From Hymenobacter qilianensis (lineage in GTDB: Bacteria > Bacteroidota > Bacteroidia > Cytophagales > Hymenobacteraceae), in contig NZ_CP060784.1 of assembly GCF_014489555.1 (NCBI RefSeq), positions 186,001 through 250,000 of the forward strand: DNA of 64,000 nt, written 5' to 3'. The position numbers and the translations under genes were made by a program. Under the pieces are notes generated by a model. It saw only the letters and a program-made list of their open reading frames with translations, did no database searches and had not been told where the DNA came from. Shown piece after piece: positions 45,279 through 54,940 of this stretch (position 1 is its first letter; each line of letters begins with the position of its first letter).

Positions 45279-46205
45279 GTGAACCACTTTTCCTCCTTCC
45301 GCCAGTATTGCTACTCGCTCATTCTGCTTTTGCTGCTGAGCTTCTGCCTGCCGGTTCTCCTTTTTGCTGCCGACAATCCGGCCGCGCATCCATCTTTTTC
45401 GGTGAAAGTAACGGGCAAAGGCCGGCCGATGCTTCTGATTCCGGGCCTCACCTGCCCCGGCGCCGTGTGGGACGAAACGGTGGCGCGCTACCAGAAGCAG
45501 TACCAGTGCCACGTAGTTTCGTTAGCGGGCTTTGGGGGCCAGCCGGCGCAGGCAGCCGTGCCGGAGCATCTGCTCCAAAGCGTCCGCGACGAGCTGCTCA
45601 CCTACATCAAAACCCAGAAGCTAAACCGGCCAATAGTGCTGGGACACAGTCTGGGGGGCTTTTTGGGCCTTTGGATGAGCACCACCGCGCCGGACGCCAT
45701 CGGGCCGCTGGTTATCGTCGACTCGCTCCCTTTCCTGGCGGCCGTGCAGAATCCGGCCCTTACTGCCGAAGCCGCCAAGCCGATGGCCGAAGGAATGCGC
45801 CAGCAAATGACGGGGGGCAAAATGCCCGTGGCCGCGCAGCGCCAGATGGTAGCCGGCCTGATAACCGACACGGCCCGCATCACTCAGGCCACGCGCTGGG
45901 GCCAGGCCTCCGACGCCCGCACCGTGGCCCAGGCCATGTATGATATGTACACCACCGACCTGCGCGCCGACCTGGGCCGCATACAACAACCTGCGCTGGT
46001 GCTTGGCGCCTGGGCTGCCTACAAAGCCTACGGCTCGACCAAAGAGAGCACCCGCGCCATTTTTGCCCAGCAATACGCCAAGCTGCCCCAGCATCGCATC
46101 GACATGTCGGAGGACGGCAAGCACTTCCTGATGTGGGACGACACGGCGTGGTTTTTCGCCCAAACCGATGCATTTTTAAAGCAAAATGGTATTGCCAAAA
46201 AATAG
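45279..46205 (+). CDS. Secreted alpha/beta hydrolase
   Basis: 308 residues if GTG 45279 is the start (NHFSSFRQYCYSLILLLLL is a signal peptide; cleavage near FAADN). Domain: MLLIPGLTCPGAVWDETVARY, nucleophile VLGHSLGGFLGLWM (encoded across a repeat word at 45651), acid in the region PLVIVDSLPF or PALVLGAW, and histidine in DGKHFLMWDD. No ATG is available before the signal, so GTG is the best choice; the open frame reaches further upstream only through the preceding terminator. Substrate unknown. Confidence 0.8.
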   Translation: MNHFSSFRQYCYSLILLLLLSFCLPVLLFAADNPAAHPSFSVKVTGKGRPMLLIPGLTCPGAVWDETVARYQKQYQCHVVSLAGFGGQPAQAAVPEHLLQSVRDELLTYIKTQKLNRPIVLGHSLGGFLGLWMSTTAPDAIGPLVIVDSLPFLAAVQNPALTAEAAKPMAEGMRQQMTGGKMPVAAQRQMVAGLITDTARITQATRWGQASDARTVAQAMYDMYTTDLRADLGRIQQPALVLGAWAAYKAYGSTKESTRAIFAQQYAKLPQHRIDMSEDGKHFLMWDDTAWFFAQTDAFLKQNGIAKK

Positions 46206-46303
46206 CGGTTTCCCTCCTTCTGCACCGTCAATCAGAAGTGTAGCTGAATGCTGGTGTAGAAGGCAATATTACTCACTGAAAAAGCCCTGAAAATCAACTA
46301 GCA

Positions 46304-46912
46304 ATGGTACTCGAAAAGGACTTCACAGCGCTGAAGCTGGAACTGTCGGTGAAGGCAAAAAACGGCGTTGATTTTATTGTGGCGGCCAGCATATTGTGGT
46401 CAGTTATTACCGTTATCTGGATGCAGCCGAACCCGCCGGGTCGCAATGCGCTATTCACGCTTATCGTTGGGGGCGCGATGCTTCCTTTGGCGCTTACTTT
46501 TTCTAAAATATTCAAGACCAATTGGAAGGTAAAAAGCAATCCGCTGCAGCCATTGGGCTTGTGGCTGAATTTTGCTCAGCTCTTTTATTTTCCTTTTCTA
46601 TTTTTTGTTTACATAAAACAGCCTCAATACTTTATCATGACTTATGGCATTATAACCGGCGCCCACTTTTTTCCTTACGCCTGGTTTTATAATGTAAAAG
46701 CGTACGCGATTATGGCTGGCGTTATTGCCTTTGGCTGCATGTTTATCGGCTTAAATGTTACTGTCGAAGACCTGTATTTAATTCCGCTTTTTGTCACCGT
46801 TTCGCTTGTGGTCCTGAGCCTTATGATTTCTGTTTCTTACCAAAAAAACAAAGTGCTTTATAGCGGCCTTGCTGCACCCGTAAATCAGCCGGCAAAAGAG
46901 CAATTTGCTTAA
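46304..46912 (+). CDS. DUF7010-like multi-spanning membrane protein
   Basis: 202 residues with about six membrane segments (FIVAASILWSVITVIWM, LFTLIVGGAMLPLALTF, FAQLFYFPFLFFVYI, YGIITGAHFFPYAWFY, AIMAGVIAFGCMFIGL, LIPLFVTVSLVVLSLMI). The middle (NPLQPLGLWLNFAQLFYFPF, ITGAHFFPYAWFYNVKAYAI) resembles DUF7010 proteins as I remember them. The role is unknown. Its GC content is lower than that of neighbours. Confidence 0.7.
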   Translation: MVLEKDFTALKLELSVKAKNGVDFIVAASILWSVITVIWMQPNPPGRNALFTLIVGGAMLPLALTFSKIFKTNWKVKSNPLQPLGLWLNFAQLFYFPFLFFVYIKQPQYFIMTYGIITGAHFFPYAWFYNVKAYAIMAGVIAFGCMFIGLNVTVEDLYLIPLFVTVSLVVLSLMISVSYQKNKVLYSGLAAPVNQPAKEQFA

Positions 46913-46919
46913 CTTAATT

Positions 46920-47143
46920 GACCGTCATGCAGAGGCGGAGCCGAAGCATCTCGCGGGCTGATGTTGTGGTGGTAATTACCTAAAAGAACGTCATGCTGAG
47001 CGAAGTTGAAGCATCTCTACTGGTTAGTAGAATCAATACCATTGCAACGAAGCGGTAGAGATGCTTCGACTTCGCTCAGCATGACAATTACTGTGGCAAC
47101 ATCAGCCCGCGAGATGCTTCGGCTCCGCCTCTGCATGACGGTC
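46920..47143. repeat. Two palindromic elements nested one inside the other
   Basis: This fills the 304-nt gap before lytS. The outer palindrome is GACCGTCATGCAGAGGCGGA...CGCGGGCTGATGTTG (46920-46966) with its complement CAACATCAGCCCGCGAGATG...TCTGCATGACGGTC (47097-47143). The inner palindrome is GAACGTCATGCTGAGCGAAG...ATCTCTAC (46986-47020) with GTAGAGATGCTTCGACTTCG...CAGCATGAC (47056-47085). The inner one belongs to a related but distinct word family. Confidence 0.9.
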
Positions 47144-47216
47144 GATTAGCTAATATGCTAGCTTAATAGTCACACTTGGTGTATAATTCAGCTTCGTTTT
47201 AGCTCGACACTTCCCT

Positions 47217-48293
47217 ATGTCCTTTTCATTCTCCCGACGTCGGCTTTACTGGACCTTGCAGATTGTATGCTGGGGGCTATTTGGGGCATTAGGCACCTTA
47301 ATTATTGTGCTCACAGGGCAGAAGATTACGCCTGGCATGCTGGCGACGCAGGCGTTTATGATGGGCCTTTACATCGCCACCACGCACGGCTTGCGTGCGC
47401 TTATTCGGCGAGGCAATTGGCTGAAGCTGTCGGTGCCGAAAGTATTGCTGCGGTTACTGCCGCTCAACCTAACACTCGCTTTGTTGACGCAATGTGTGGT
47501 CTGTGTACTGATGATTTATGGATTGAAAGTCTTCACTTTGGAGCAATTCCGGTGGAGCTACCTGCTGCTGTACACCTTAAACATGAACTTCGTATTCTGG
47601 CTTTGGTCGGGTTTGTACTTCAGCCTTCATTACCTCGACAACTACAAGCAGGCCGACATTGATAAATGGAAGCTAACTGCCGCCGTGCGCGAAGCCGAGA
47701 TGCGCACGCTCAAGGCCCAAATCAATCCGCACTTCATGTTCAATGGCCTGAACAACATCCGGGCCCTGGTGACGGAAGACCCGCTCCGCGCCCGCGAGAT
47801 GATTACGCACCTGTCGGATTTGCTGCGCTACTCCATTCAACTCAACAGCACCGAGCAGGTAACTCTGGCCCGCGAGCTGGAAATTGTGGAGCATTATCTG
47901 GAGCTGGAAGCGGTGCAGCTGGAGGAGCGCCTGACCTATTCTCTCGATATAGACCCTGCCGCCTTGGAGGTGCTTATTCCGCCCATGACCTTGCAGCTTT
48001 TGGTGGAAAACAGCATCAAGCACGGCATCGCGCCCCGGCCCGCTGGGGGACAAATTACCATCAGCGCCCGCCTCAACGACGCCCACGAGCTGCTATTGGT
48101 GAAGGTGCGAAACACGGGCCGCTACCTGCCCATTCCCGGCCACGAGGGCGTAGGGCTGCGCAACGCACGCGAACGGCTGCAACTTTTATTTGGCCAGAAA
48201 GCCGGCCTTTCTATTGGCAATGACGCCACCACGCCTGATGTCGTGACGGCCCAGCTCCAACTTCCGCTCACCACCCAACTGCACCCGGCATGA
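47217..48293 (+). CDS. LytS-type sensor histidine kinase
   Basis: 358 residues. Four membrane segments (LQIVCWGLFGALGTLIIVL, AFMMGLYIATTHGL, LTLALLTQCVVCVLMIYGL, YTLNMNFVFWLWSGLYFSLH) precede a His_kinase domain with phospho-acceptor INPHFMFNGLNNIRALV and a HATPase part (LQLLVENSIKHGIAP, GVGLRNARERLQLL). This is the standard Bacteroidota LytS/YehU-like kinase. Its stop overlaps the start of the LytTR regulator by four bases (ATGA), so the pair is translationally coupled. Confidence 0.94.
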   Translation: MSFSFSRRRLYWTLQIVCWGLFGALGTLIIVLTGQKITPGMLATQAFMMGLYIATTHGLRALIRRGNWLKLSVPKVLLRLLPLNLTLALLTQCVVCVLMIYGLKVFTLEQFRWSYLLLYTLNMNFVFWLWSGLYFSLHYLDNYKQADIDKWKLTAAVREAEMRTLKAQINPHFMFNGLNNIRALVTEDPLRAREMITHLSDLLRYSIQLNSTEQVTLARELEIVEHYLELEAVQLEERLTYSLDIDPAALEVLIPPMTLQLLVENSIKHGIAPRPAGGQITISARLNDAHELLLVKVRNTGRYLPIPGHEGVGLRNARERLQLLFGQKAGLSIGNDATTPDVVTAQLQLPLTTQLHPA

Positions 48294-49018
48294 ACGCCCT
48301 GCTCATCGACGATTCCCGCCTGGCCCGCACCGAGCTGCGCCACCTCCTGCAAGCCTTCCCCGATGTAGCCGTGGTAGGCGAAGCCAAAAACGCCGCCGAA
48401 GCCCGCACCCAAATCCAGGTGCTCAATCCTGACCTTCTGTTTCTGGACATCCACATGCCCGGCGGCAGTGGCTTTGAGCTGCTGGCTTCTTTGGAAATTG
48501 CCCCCCAGGTTATCTTCACCACCGCCTACGACGAGTACGCTCTGCGCGCTTTTGAGGTCAACGCTTTGGATTATCTGCTCAAGCCAGTGCAGGAAAACCG
48601 CCTGGCCGCCGCCCTCGATAAAGCCCGCACCCAGAGTACAGCGCCGCCCATTTTGCCCCCCACCGAGCCCGCCGCCACTCCGCTCAATGCCAACGACCAG
48701 GTATTTGTGAAAGACGGCGAGCGGTGCTGGTTTGTACGCCTCTCCGACATTAAGCTGTTCGAAATCAACGGCAGCTACACTCAAATCTACTTCAACGACT
48801 GCCGTCCGCTCATTCCTCGCACCCTACAGCACCTCGAAACCCGCCTTGATCCTAAAGTCTTCTTCCGCGCCAACCGTCAGCAGATCATCAACCTAAAGTG
48901 GATTGACTCGATTGAGCCGTGGTTTAGCAACACACTTAAGATTAAGCTAAAAGACGGACCGGAGGTAGAAGTGTCGCGCCAACAGTCAGTGCGGTTTCGG
49001 GAGGTAATGAGCTTGTGA
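48290..49018 (+). CDS. LytTR family response regulator
   Basis: 242 residues. Receiver domain MNALLIDDSRLARTELRHLL with phospho-acceptor LLFLDIHMPGGSG and lysine in LLKPVQENRL; a linker with two repeat words; then a LytTR DNA-binding domain (IKLFEINGSYTQIYFND, FFRANRQQIINLKWIDSIEP, VSRQQSVRFREVM). Co-transcribed with the LytS kinase, overlapping by four bases. Confidence 0.95.
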   Translation: MNALLIDDSRLARTELRHLLQAFPDVAVVGEAKNAAEARTQIQVLNPDLLFLDIHMPGGSGFELLASLEIAPQVIFTTAYDEYALRAFEVNALDYLLKPVQENRLAAALDKARTQSTAPPILPPTEPAATPLNANDQVFVKDGERCWFVRLSDIKLFEINGSYTQIYFNDCRPLIPRTLQHLETRLDPKVFFRANRQQIINLKWIDSIEPWFSNTLKIKLKDGPEVEVSRQQSVRFREVMSL

Positions 49019-49041
49019 GGCCCTTCTGGCTTGTTCAACGG

Positions 49042-49354
49042 GGCCTCACCCCCGGCCCCCTCGCCTAGGGGTAACGCGCTTCAAGCGTTTGCGGGGGAGT
49101 CAGACGTCAGTCGTTCAACGCCGCACTTTCGGCTCGCGCCTCAAGTACGGCTACCCGTTCCATCAGCTAAGTTCAGCATCAAAAAAGCCCCCAGATATCT
49201 TCTGGGGGGCTTTTTTGCTTTATAAAACCAAGAAAAGAACGCGGTTGCGGTTGCGGAGGTGGCAGCCGACGTGGCCGCGGAGGCTGAGCGGCTGGCTCCC
49301 CCGCAAACGCTTGAAGCGCGTTACCCCTAGGCGAGGGGGCCGGGGGGTGAGGCC
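49042..49354. repeat. Intergenic inverted repeat around a terminator
   Basis: GGCCTCACCCCCGGCCCCCT...GCGGGGGAGTCAG (49042-49102) is repeated in inverse orientation, with few differences, as CTGGCTCCCCCGCAAACGCT...GGGTGAGGCC (49292-49354). The core is GTAACGCGCTTCAAGCGTTTGC. A repeat-word terminator (49181) lies between. The 361-nt gap between the lytTR gene and paaN holds no gene. Confidence 0.8.
49181..49217. terminator. Terminator built from the repeat word
   Basis: AAAAAAGCCCCCAGA and TCTGGGGGGCTTTTTTGC form the stem around TATCT. A and T tracts on both sides make it usable by the lytTR gene and paaN. Confidence 0.88.
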
Positions 49355-49379
49355 AATCGTTGCGCGGAGCCGGGGCCAA

Positions 49380-51055
49380 CTAAACCGCCGCCGGCGCCGG
49401 CTCGCGGAAGCCAACCCAGGTAAAGCGCTTGATGACAAACTCAGGGTTTGTGAAGGAAGCGTTACCGGCCGGATTGCCGCCCGTCACGTGGAAATCGGAG
49501 AAGCCGGCGTTTTGGTTTACATAAATGCCCCCGTGAGGTTGAAACTTACCGGTGTGCCGGCCAGGCTCATCTCATCCATGATCTGCTCCTTTATTTCCTG
49601 GTCGGTGGTGTAGGCGCCGCAGCTAATTGCGCCGTGCTCCCGCGCCAGTTGGGCGGCCAAACGGATGCTTTCTTGGGTGTCTTTGGTCTTAATAACCAGC
49701 ATAATCGGCCCAAACAGCTCCTTGCTATACTGCTCCACCTGGCTCGATTGCACCTCATAGATGCTCGGCGAGCAGGTGCGGGCATTCTGGAACGTTGGGT
49801 TGTTGACGGTGCCATGGGCCAGAATGCTGCGACCACCGTTGAGGGCCATCTGCTCTACCCGCTTCTGGGTGTCGGGATTTTGAATAGCGCCCAGCACGTG
49901 CGGACCAGCCTTCGGATTGGTAGCCAAGCCCGTAACGGCGGCAGCCAGCTTCTGCACCACTTCCTCATACGGAACCTGCGTACCATTCACGGTTACGCCG
50001 GTTTCGGGGATAAAGAAGTTTTGGGGAGCCGTGCACATCTGCCCCGAATACAGACTTACCGAGAAGGCCAGGTTTTGGGCTACCTTATCCAAATCGTCGC
50101 AGGAGTCGAGGATGATGCTGTTGACGCCGGTTTTTTCAGTGAATACGGTTTTGCCCTTTAGGCTTTCCACGTAGTCGCCAAACTGAGTACCGCCGGTGTA
50201 GTCGATGAGCTTCACGGCGGGGCTTTCGCAGAGGTCTTTGGTGATGAGGCGGTCTTCCGCGTCTACGGCCAGTTGGCAGATGTTAGAGTCGAGACCATTC
50301 TCAGCCAGTACCTTCTGCACTTCCGCCACCACAATGGCAATAGGCAATACCGCCTTAGGGTGCGGCTTGATAATGACGGGGTTGCCGGTTACCAACGAGG
50401 CGAACATGCCGGGCACCGTATTCCAGGTTGGGAAAGTGGAGCAGCCAATAACCAGCGCAACACCTTTAGGCACAGCGCGCCAGGTTTTTTGAAGCGTGAT
50501 ATTGTACTTGCCCATCGGCTTCTCCCAGGTTGTCTCCTCCGGGAAGCGCGTCTGCTCTTCGTAGCCAGCGGCAATGGCCTCTAAAGCCCGGTCAGCGGCG
50601 TGCGGACCTGATGCCTGGAAGGACATCATGTAGGCCTGCCCGGTGGTGTGCATGGTGGCGTAGGCAATTTCAAAAAACCGCTCCTTCATGCCATCCAATA
50701 CTTCGGTGAGCAACGCGGCGCGCTGGGCGGGCTTCACTTTTCGCCACTCACCAAAAGCTTTCTCAGACCGCTCAATCAGGGTCTGGGGGGCAAAATAGGG
50801 ATACTTAATGCCTAACGACTGTTGCTCATAAGGCGACTCTTCCTGACCAGCCCAGCCTTCGGGCTCGCCTTGCAGCAGCTCCGTGTAGTGCTGGTTGCGG
50901 CGGGCTTCGAAAGCTTCGCGGCCGAGGCGGTCGGCATCGGCGCCGTAGATCTCAGGCGAGGGGTTTTCGGGGAAATGAGCGAAGAAGGTACGGCCGTGTA
51001 AGGCCTTGATGGCCGTGTCGAGGGTGGACTGGTGTTTTTGGGTGGTTTCAGTCAT
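49380..51055 (-). CDS. paaN: Phenylacetic acid degradation protein PaaN (aldehyde dehydrogenase family; repaired C-terminus)
   Basis: 558 residues after repair, from MTETTQKHQSTLDTAIKALH. The aldehyde dehydrogenase fold shows CSTFPTWNTVPGMFASLVTGNPVIIKPHP, KLIDYTGGTQFGDYV, the catalytic cysteine in SLYSGQMCTAPQNFF and KELFGPIMLVI. PaaN-type proteins act in aerobic phenylacetate breakdown; no other paa gene is present, so its role here is inferred. As given it stops early at 49517; adding one G in CACGGGGGCATTT (~49527) gives FNLTGGIYVNQNAGFSDFHV and a sensible end at TAG 49380. Confidence 0.88.
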
Positions 51056-51205
51056 TGTGGGGTCAAAAAAGTAACGTAGCTTGTAGATGGGTGCTGAGTG
51101 TCGTGTTTTCCTTGAAAAGTGAAACGGCGGCATGAAAAGTGTTTTCACTTTACAGAGCCTAAATTTACAGAATCCGCCCCGAACAGCCCCTATTGCATCT
51201 CGCGT

Positions 51206-54054
51206 ATGAAGCCACGATTACTTGCTTTTATCTTTTTACTAAGTACCAGCCTGGGGCTAACGCGGACGGCTACCGCGCAACTAGGGGGAGCCCAGACGCC
51301 GGAGCCTGCTACCCAGCCGGGCACCCTGGTTTTCAAGCTTAAATCGGCCGCCGTTTCTGGTGCTCAGCCACCCGGAATTGCCCCCCAGCTGGCGGCGGCT
51401 TTGCGTGCGCTAGGGGCTACACGGGTTGAGCAAAAGTTTCCGCGGGCAGTTCCGCCCACTGCTTACCAACCCGGCTCCGTGGAGCTGCGCGGGGTGTATC
51501 AGGTCTGGTTTGCGCCTTCTGCCCCACTCCAAAAAGCCCGCTTTACTTTGCTTCAGACGGGCACCCTGGAATACGCCGAGCCTCTTTACGACCGTGGCCT
51601 CCTGCGTCAGCCCAATGACCCTTTTGCTGATTCAACGCGTAGCGATGGCCAATTTTACCTTAAAAACATTCGGGCTTACCGTGCCTGGGATGTGACGCAG
51701 GGCGATACCAGCGTCGTGATTGGGGTGCTGGATACGGGCATCGTCTTCTCGCACGAGGACATGCAAGGCCAGATAAAGTACAATTACGCCGACCCCATTG
51801 ATGGAATCGATAACGACGGTGATGGCTACATCGACAACTTTCGTGGCTGGGACTTTGCCGATCAGGACAACAACCCATCGATCAGCGGTACCCGCGACCA
51901 TGGCTTGCTGGTGGCCGGTCCGGCCACGGGGCGAGCCGACAATAAGCGGGGCATTGCGGGGGTAGGCTTTAAAAGCAAGCTGATGCCGATCAAAGTGTTC
52001 TCAAATAGACCTGGGGGGCCTTTTGGCGGCGGCTTTGAAGCAATCGTATATGCTGCCGACCACGGCTGCCGGGTCATCAACGTATCCTGGGGCTCGGTGG
52101 GGGGCCGGTCGCAGTACGAGCAGGACGTGATTAATTACGCCGCCATCAACCGCGATGCTGTGATTGTGGCTGCGGCCGGCAACGACGGCCGTGAGCTGGA
52201 CTATTACCCGGCCAGCTACGAGAATGTAGTCTCGGTGGCCGCTCTTACCGCCCAAGACACGCAGGACGCGACCTACAGCTACCACGTTACCCTATCGGCG
52301 CCAGGCCGCGACATTCTGACCACCCGCTACGTGACCGACAGCGCTTACGCGGCCGTGCGCGGCTCCTCGTTTGCGGCCCCTATTGTGGCGGGCGCGGCGG
52401 CCTTGGTGCGGGCGCGCTTTCCGCAATACTCGGCGGTGCAGGTAGCTGCGCAGCTGCGCCAGACCACGGATGACATCTATGGTTTGGCGGCCAATGCGCC
52501 TTTTCGTGGGAAGCTGGGCACGGGCCGCCTGAATGTGCACCGCGCCGTAGCCCTCACCGACCGGCGCCAGGTGCGCGTTGTGGCCAGCCGATTTGCCCCT
52601 CAGCGCACGTATTTCCGCCCCGGCGAGGCTGTGCGCCTGACCACAGAGCTACAAAACCAGCTTCGGGCAATATCAGGGCTTACGGTCACGCTCACGTCGC
52701 TTTCGCCCTACCTGAGCGTGCAAAGCGGAACGTTTGCGGTGGGCTCGCTCGTCACGCTGGGCCGCGCTACCAATACCGCTTCGCCTTTTTTGCTGACGGT
52801 AGCGGCCTCGGTGCCCCCAAACACCCGCGCTACGCTTCGGTACAATTTCACCAGCACCGATGGCTACACCGATGAGCAATTGCTGGAGGTAGTGCTCAAT
52901 CCTGATTACGTAGTACTCGATGCCGGCAACCTGCATGTCTCGTTGAACAGTCGCGGCAATCTGGCCTTCGATGATGCCTACTCTACGGTGGGAGCCGGCG
53001 TAACCTATCAGGAGGGCCCTTCGCTGTTGGCGGAAGGCGGATTGCTGGTAGGCACCTCCCCTACCCGCGTTGCCGACCGGATTCATAATGACCAAAGTAG
53101 TGGCGGGCGGTGGCGTATTGACGAAGACTTTCAAGCGCTTAGCCAAGTGGCCTTGCGCGCTCAGCCAGTGCGGGCTACCCAGGAAGCGGAGGCCAACTTC
53201 GTAAATTTGCCCCCACCGGCGAGCTGGGCGCATCGTCCGTGGGGGTGCGCATCCGGCAACGGGCTGCGGCCTGGACCGATGCGCCGCACCGCGATTACGT
53301 TGTGCTCGAATACAAGCTCACTAACATAACGCCGGACACGCTACAATCGCTGCACGCGGGCCTTTACCTCGACTGGGACCTGCCGCCGGCCATCAGCCGC
53401 AATCTGGCCGAGTGGGATGCCGCTGGTAGCTTCGGGTACGTGCGCGCCACTGGCCCCACCTCCCAATATACTGGCGTGAAGCATCTGGGTGGTGGCACGC
53501 CAACGTATTACGCCATCGACAACGAGGTTGTAACGGATGAGCCTGTAACCATGGGTAACGGCTTCAGCACAGCCGAGAAATATGCCGCCCTGAGCAGCGG
53601 CACCACCAGGCGCACAGCCGGTGCCATAGCTGGCAGCGACGTATCGCAGGTAGCGGGCGCCAGCTTGGGTACACTGGCTCCCGGCGATTCTATCAAGGTG
53701 ACGTTTGCGTTGCTGGGGGGCAATTCTTTGCTGGATATACAAGCGGCGGCGGCGGCGGCCCAGAGCCGGTATCGGGCGGTGGTGCTGCCTACCCGCACGG
53801 CAGCCGCCACTACGGCGTGGCAGCTCTACCCAAACCCGACCAGCGGCAAGGTACGCCTGGAAGTGCCCGCTGGCTTTGGGGCTAATACGCTGACCGTACA
53901 TAATGCACTCGGCCAGGAGCTTATGCACCAGACTCTATCTCCCACCCAATCCGCTACAGACCTGAATATGGCGGATCTGCCCAATGGCTTTTACGTGGTT
54001 CAGATCAGTGGCCTGGGGGGCAATTTGCAGCGACGGGTTGTAGTGCGGCGCTAA
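51206..54054 (+). CDS. Secreted subtilisin-like (S8) protease with T9SS sorting domain (frameshifted)
   Basis: 949 residues after repair. Signal peptide MKPRLLAFIFLLSTSLGLTR with cut near TATAQ. A propeptide of ~130 residues precedes the S8 domain: Asp in IGVLDTGIVFSHED (~176), His in GTRDHGLLVAGPATG (~232), Asn in AAAGNDGRE and Ser in GSSFAAPIVAGAAAL (~388). A beta-rich middle follows and a type A sorting domain ends the protein (WQLYPNPTSGKVRLEVP ... NGFYVVQISGL ... RRVVVRR). It is likely surface-bound or secreted by T9SS. The frame breaks at 53209 (AATTTGCCCCCACC); adding one C gives VNLPPTGELGASSVGV. Confidence 0.9.
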
Positions 54055-54117
54055 GCCTTGCCACCCAGGCCATACAGCTAGCCTCAACAGAACGCTGGCT
54101 ACCTGTTGGTGTCATCA

Positions 54118-54148
54118 GTAAAACGCCCGGCAGAACCGGGCGTTTTTA
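54118..54148. terminator. Terminator of the subtilase gene
   Basis: AAAACGCCCGGCAG and ACCGGGCGTTTTT form a GC-rich stem followed by a T tract; the repeat word is not used here. Confidence 0.8.
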
Positions 54149-54232
54149 TGCGCTATAATGTAACCCAGGAGTTGTGCATTGCCCATTGGTTTGGCAGCCA
54201 CCTCACCGCATTTAAGCGCGCCGCAAATACTC

Positions 54233-54706
54233 CTACAGGCGCGGTGGCAGCGACCGCACCAAAGCCGACTTTTTGGTCACCAATGCATGAATAACGTGCG
54301 TCACTACGCCCCACACATCCAGGCGCGCCCCGGCCAGTACCTCCAATGCTGGATAGTCTTCGTTTTCCGCTTCAAGCCAGATACGGTCGTCGCGCAGGCG
54401 CAGGCGCTTCAGCGTATGCTCACCGTCGACCACGGCCACCACGATATGCCCATCGGTGGGCGAGATGGCACGGTCGACAGCAATCAGGTCGCCGGCAAAG
54501 ATGCCTGCCCCCACCATCGAGTCGCCCGTAACGCGGGCCAGGAAAGTGGAAGCGGGGTTGGTAAACAAATGCCGGGACAAATCGAGGGCTGCTTCCTGAT
54601 GGTCATCGGCCGGTGCAGGAAAGCCAGCCGGCACCGGACAGGCATAAAATGGCAACTCGAGATTCAGGCTCTCCAGCGGAAAATCATAGATCAGAACAGC
54701 ACTCAT
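54233..54706 (-). CDS. umuD: UmuD-like S24 self-cleaving protein
   Basis: 157 residues. Catalytic serine in VTGDSMVGAGIFAGDL (S63) and lysine in DGEHTLKRLRL (K100), 37 residues apart as in E. coli UmuD (S60/K97). The cleavage site is A27-G28 (PVPAGFPAP), 35 residues before the serine as in E. coli. After RecA-stimulated cleavage UmuD' joins UmuC as DNA polymerase V. umuC is not next to it: the gene downstream is the convergent subtilase. An 11-bp inverted repeat lies just upstream (54739-54765). Confidence 0.92.
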   Translation of the reverse strand: MSAVLIYDFPLESLNLELPFYACPVPAGFPAPADDHQEAALDLSRHLFTNPASTFLARVTGDSMVGAGIFAGDLIAVDRAISPTDGHIVVAVVDGEHTLKRLRLRDDRIWLEAENEDYPALEVLAGARLDVWGVVTHVIHALVTKKSALVRSLPPRL

Positions 54707-54738
54707 CAGCTAGGGGCGGCTTGTACCTGCCCGGGCTG

Positions 54739-54765
54739 CTATTTACTAAATAAATTAGTAAATAG
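54739..54765. promoter_or_regulatory. Perfect spaced palindrome upstream of umuD (candidate SOS-type operator)
   Basis: CTATTTACTAA and TTAGTAAATAG are perfect complements separated by ATAAA, 33 nt before the umuD start on the minus strand. Position and symmetry suit a repressor site, perhaps for LexA or an S24-family regulator. The identity of the binding protein is not shown by the sequence. Confidence 0.5.
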
Positions 54766-54940
54766 TTCCGTCTATCTTATTTAAAACCTTGATTAAACAA
54801 TTTGATTAGCGTAAGGCTTATATATTTAGACAAGCCTAAATTAAACCCTGAGATATATTTACACTCTATATATGTACTGAGATTAGGTGTCAAATTTGAC
54901 TAATATTTTTAGCTTATCAAGAAAATCAGTATCTTTGTAT

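Noticed and set aside
10134..47143. Palindromic repeats as a CRISPR array
   Set aside because: The copies are scattered, each is a self-complementary hairpin, and there are no regularly spaced repeats with unique spacers or cas genes.
54930..54937. Exact TAnnTTTG box before the 54941 gene as its promoter
   Set aside because: It ends only 3 nt before the ATG and lacks a -33 box at 19-20 nt, so it would start transcription inside the gene; kept only as a note in that entry.
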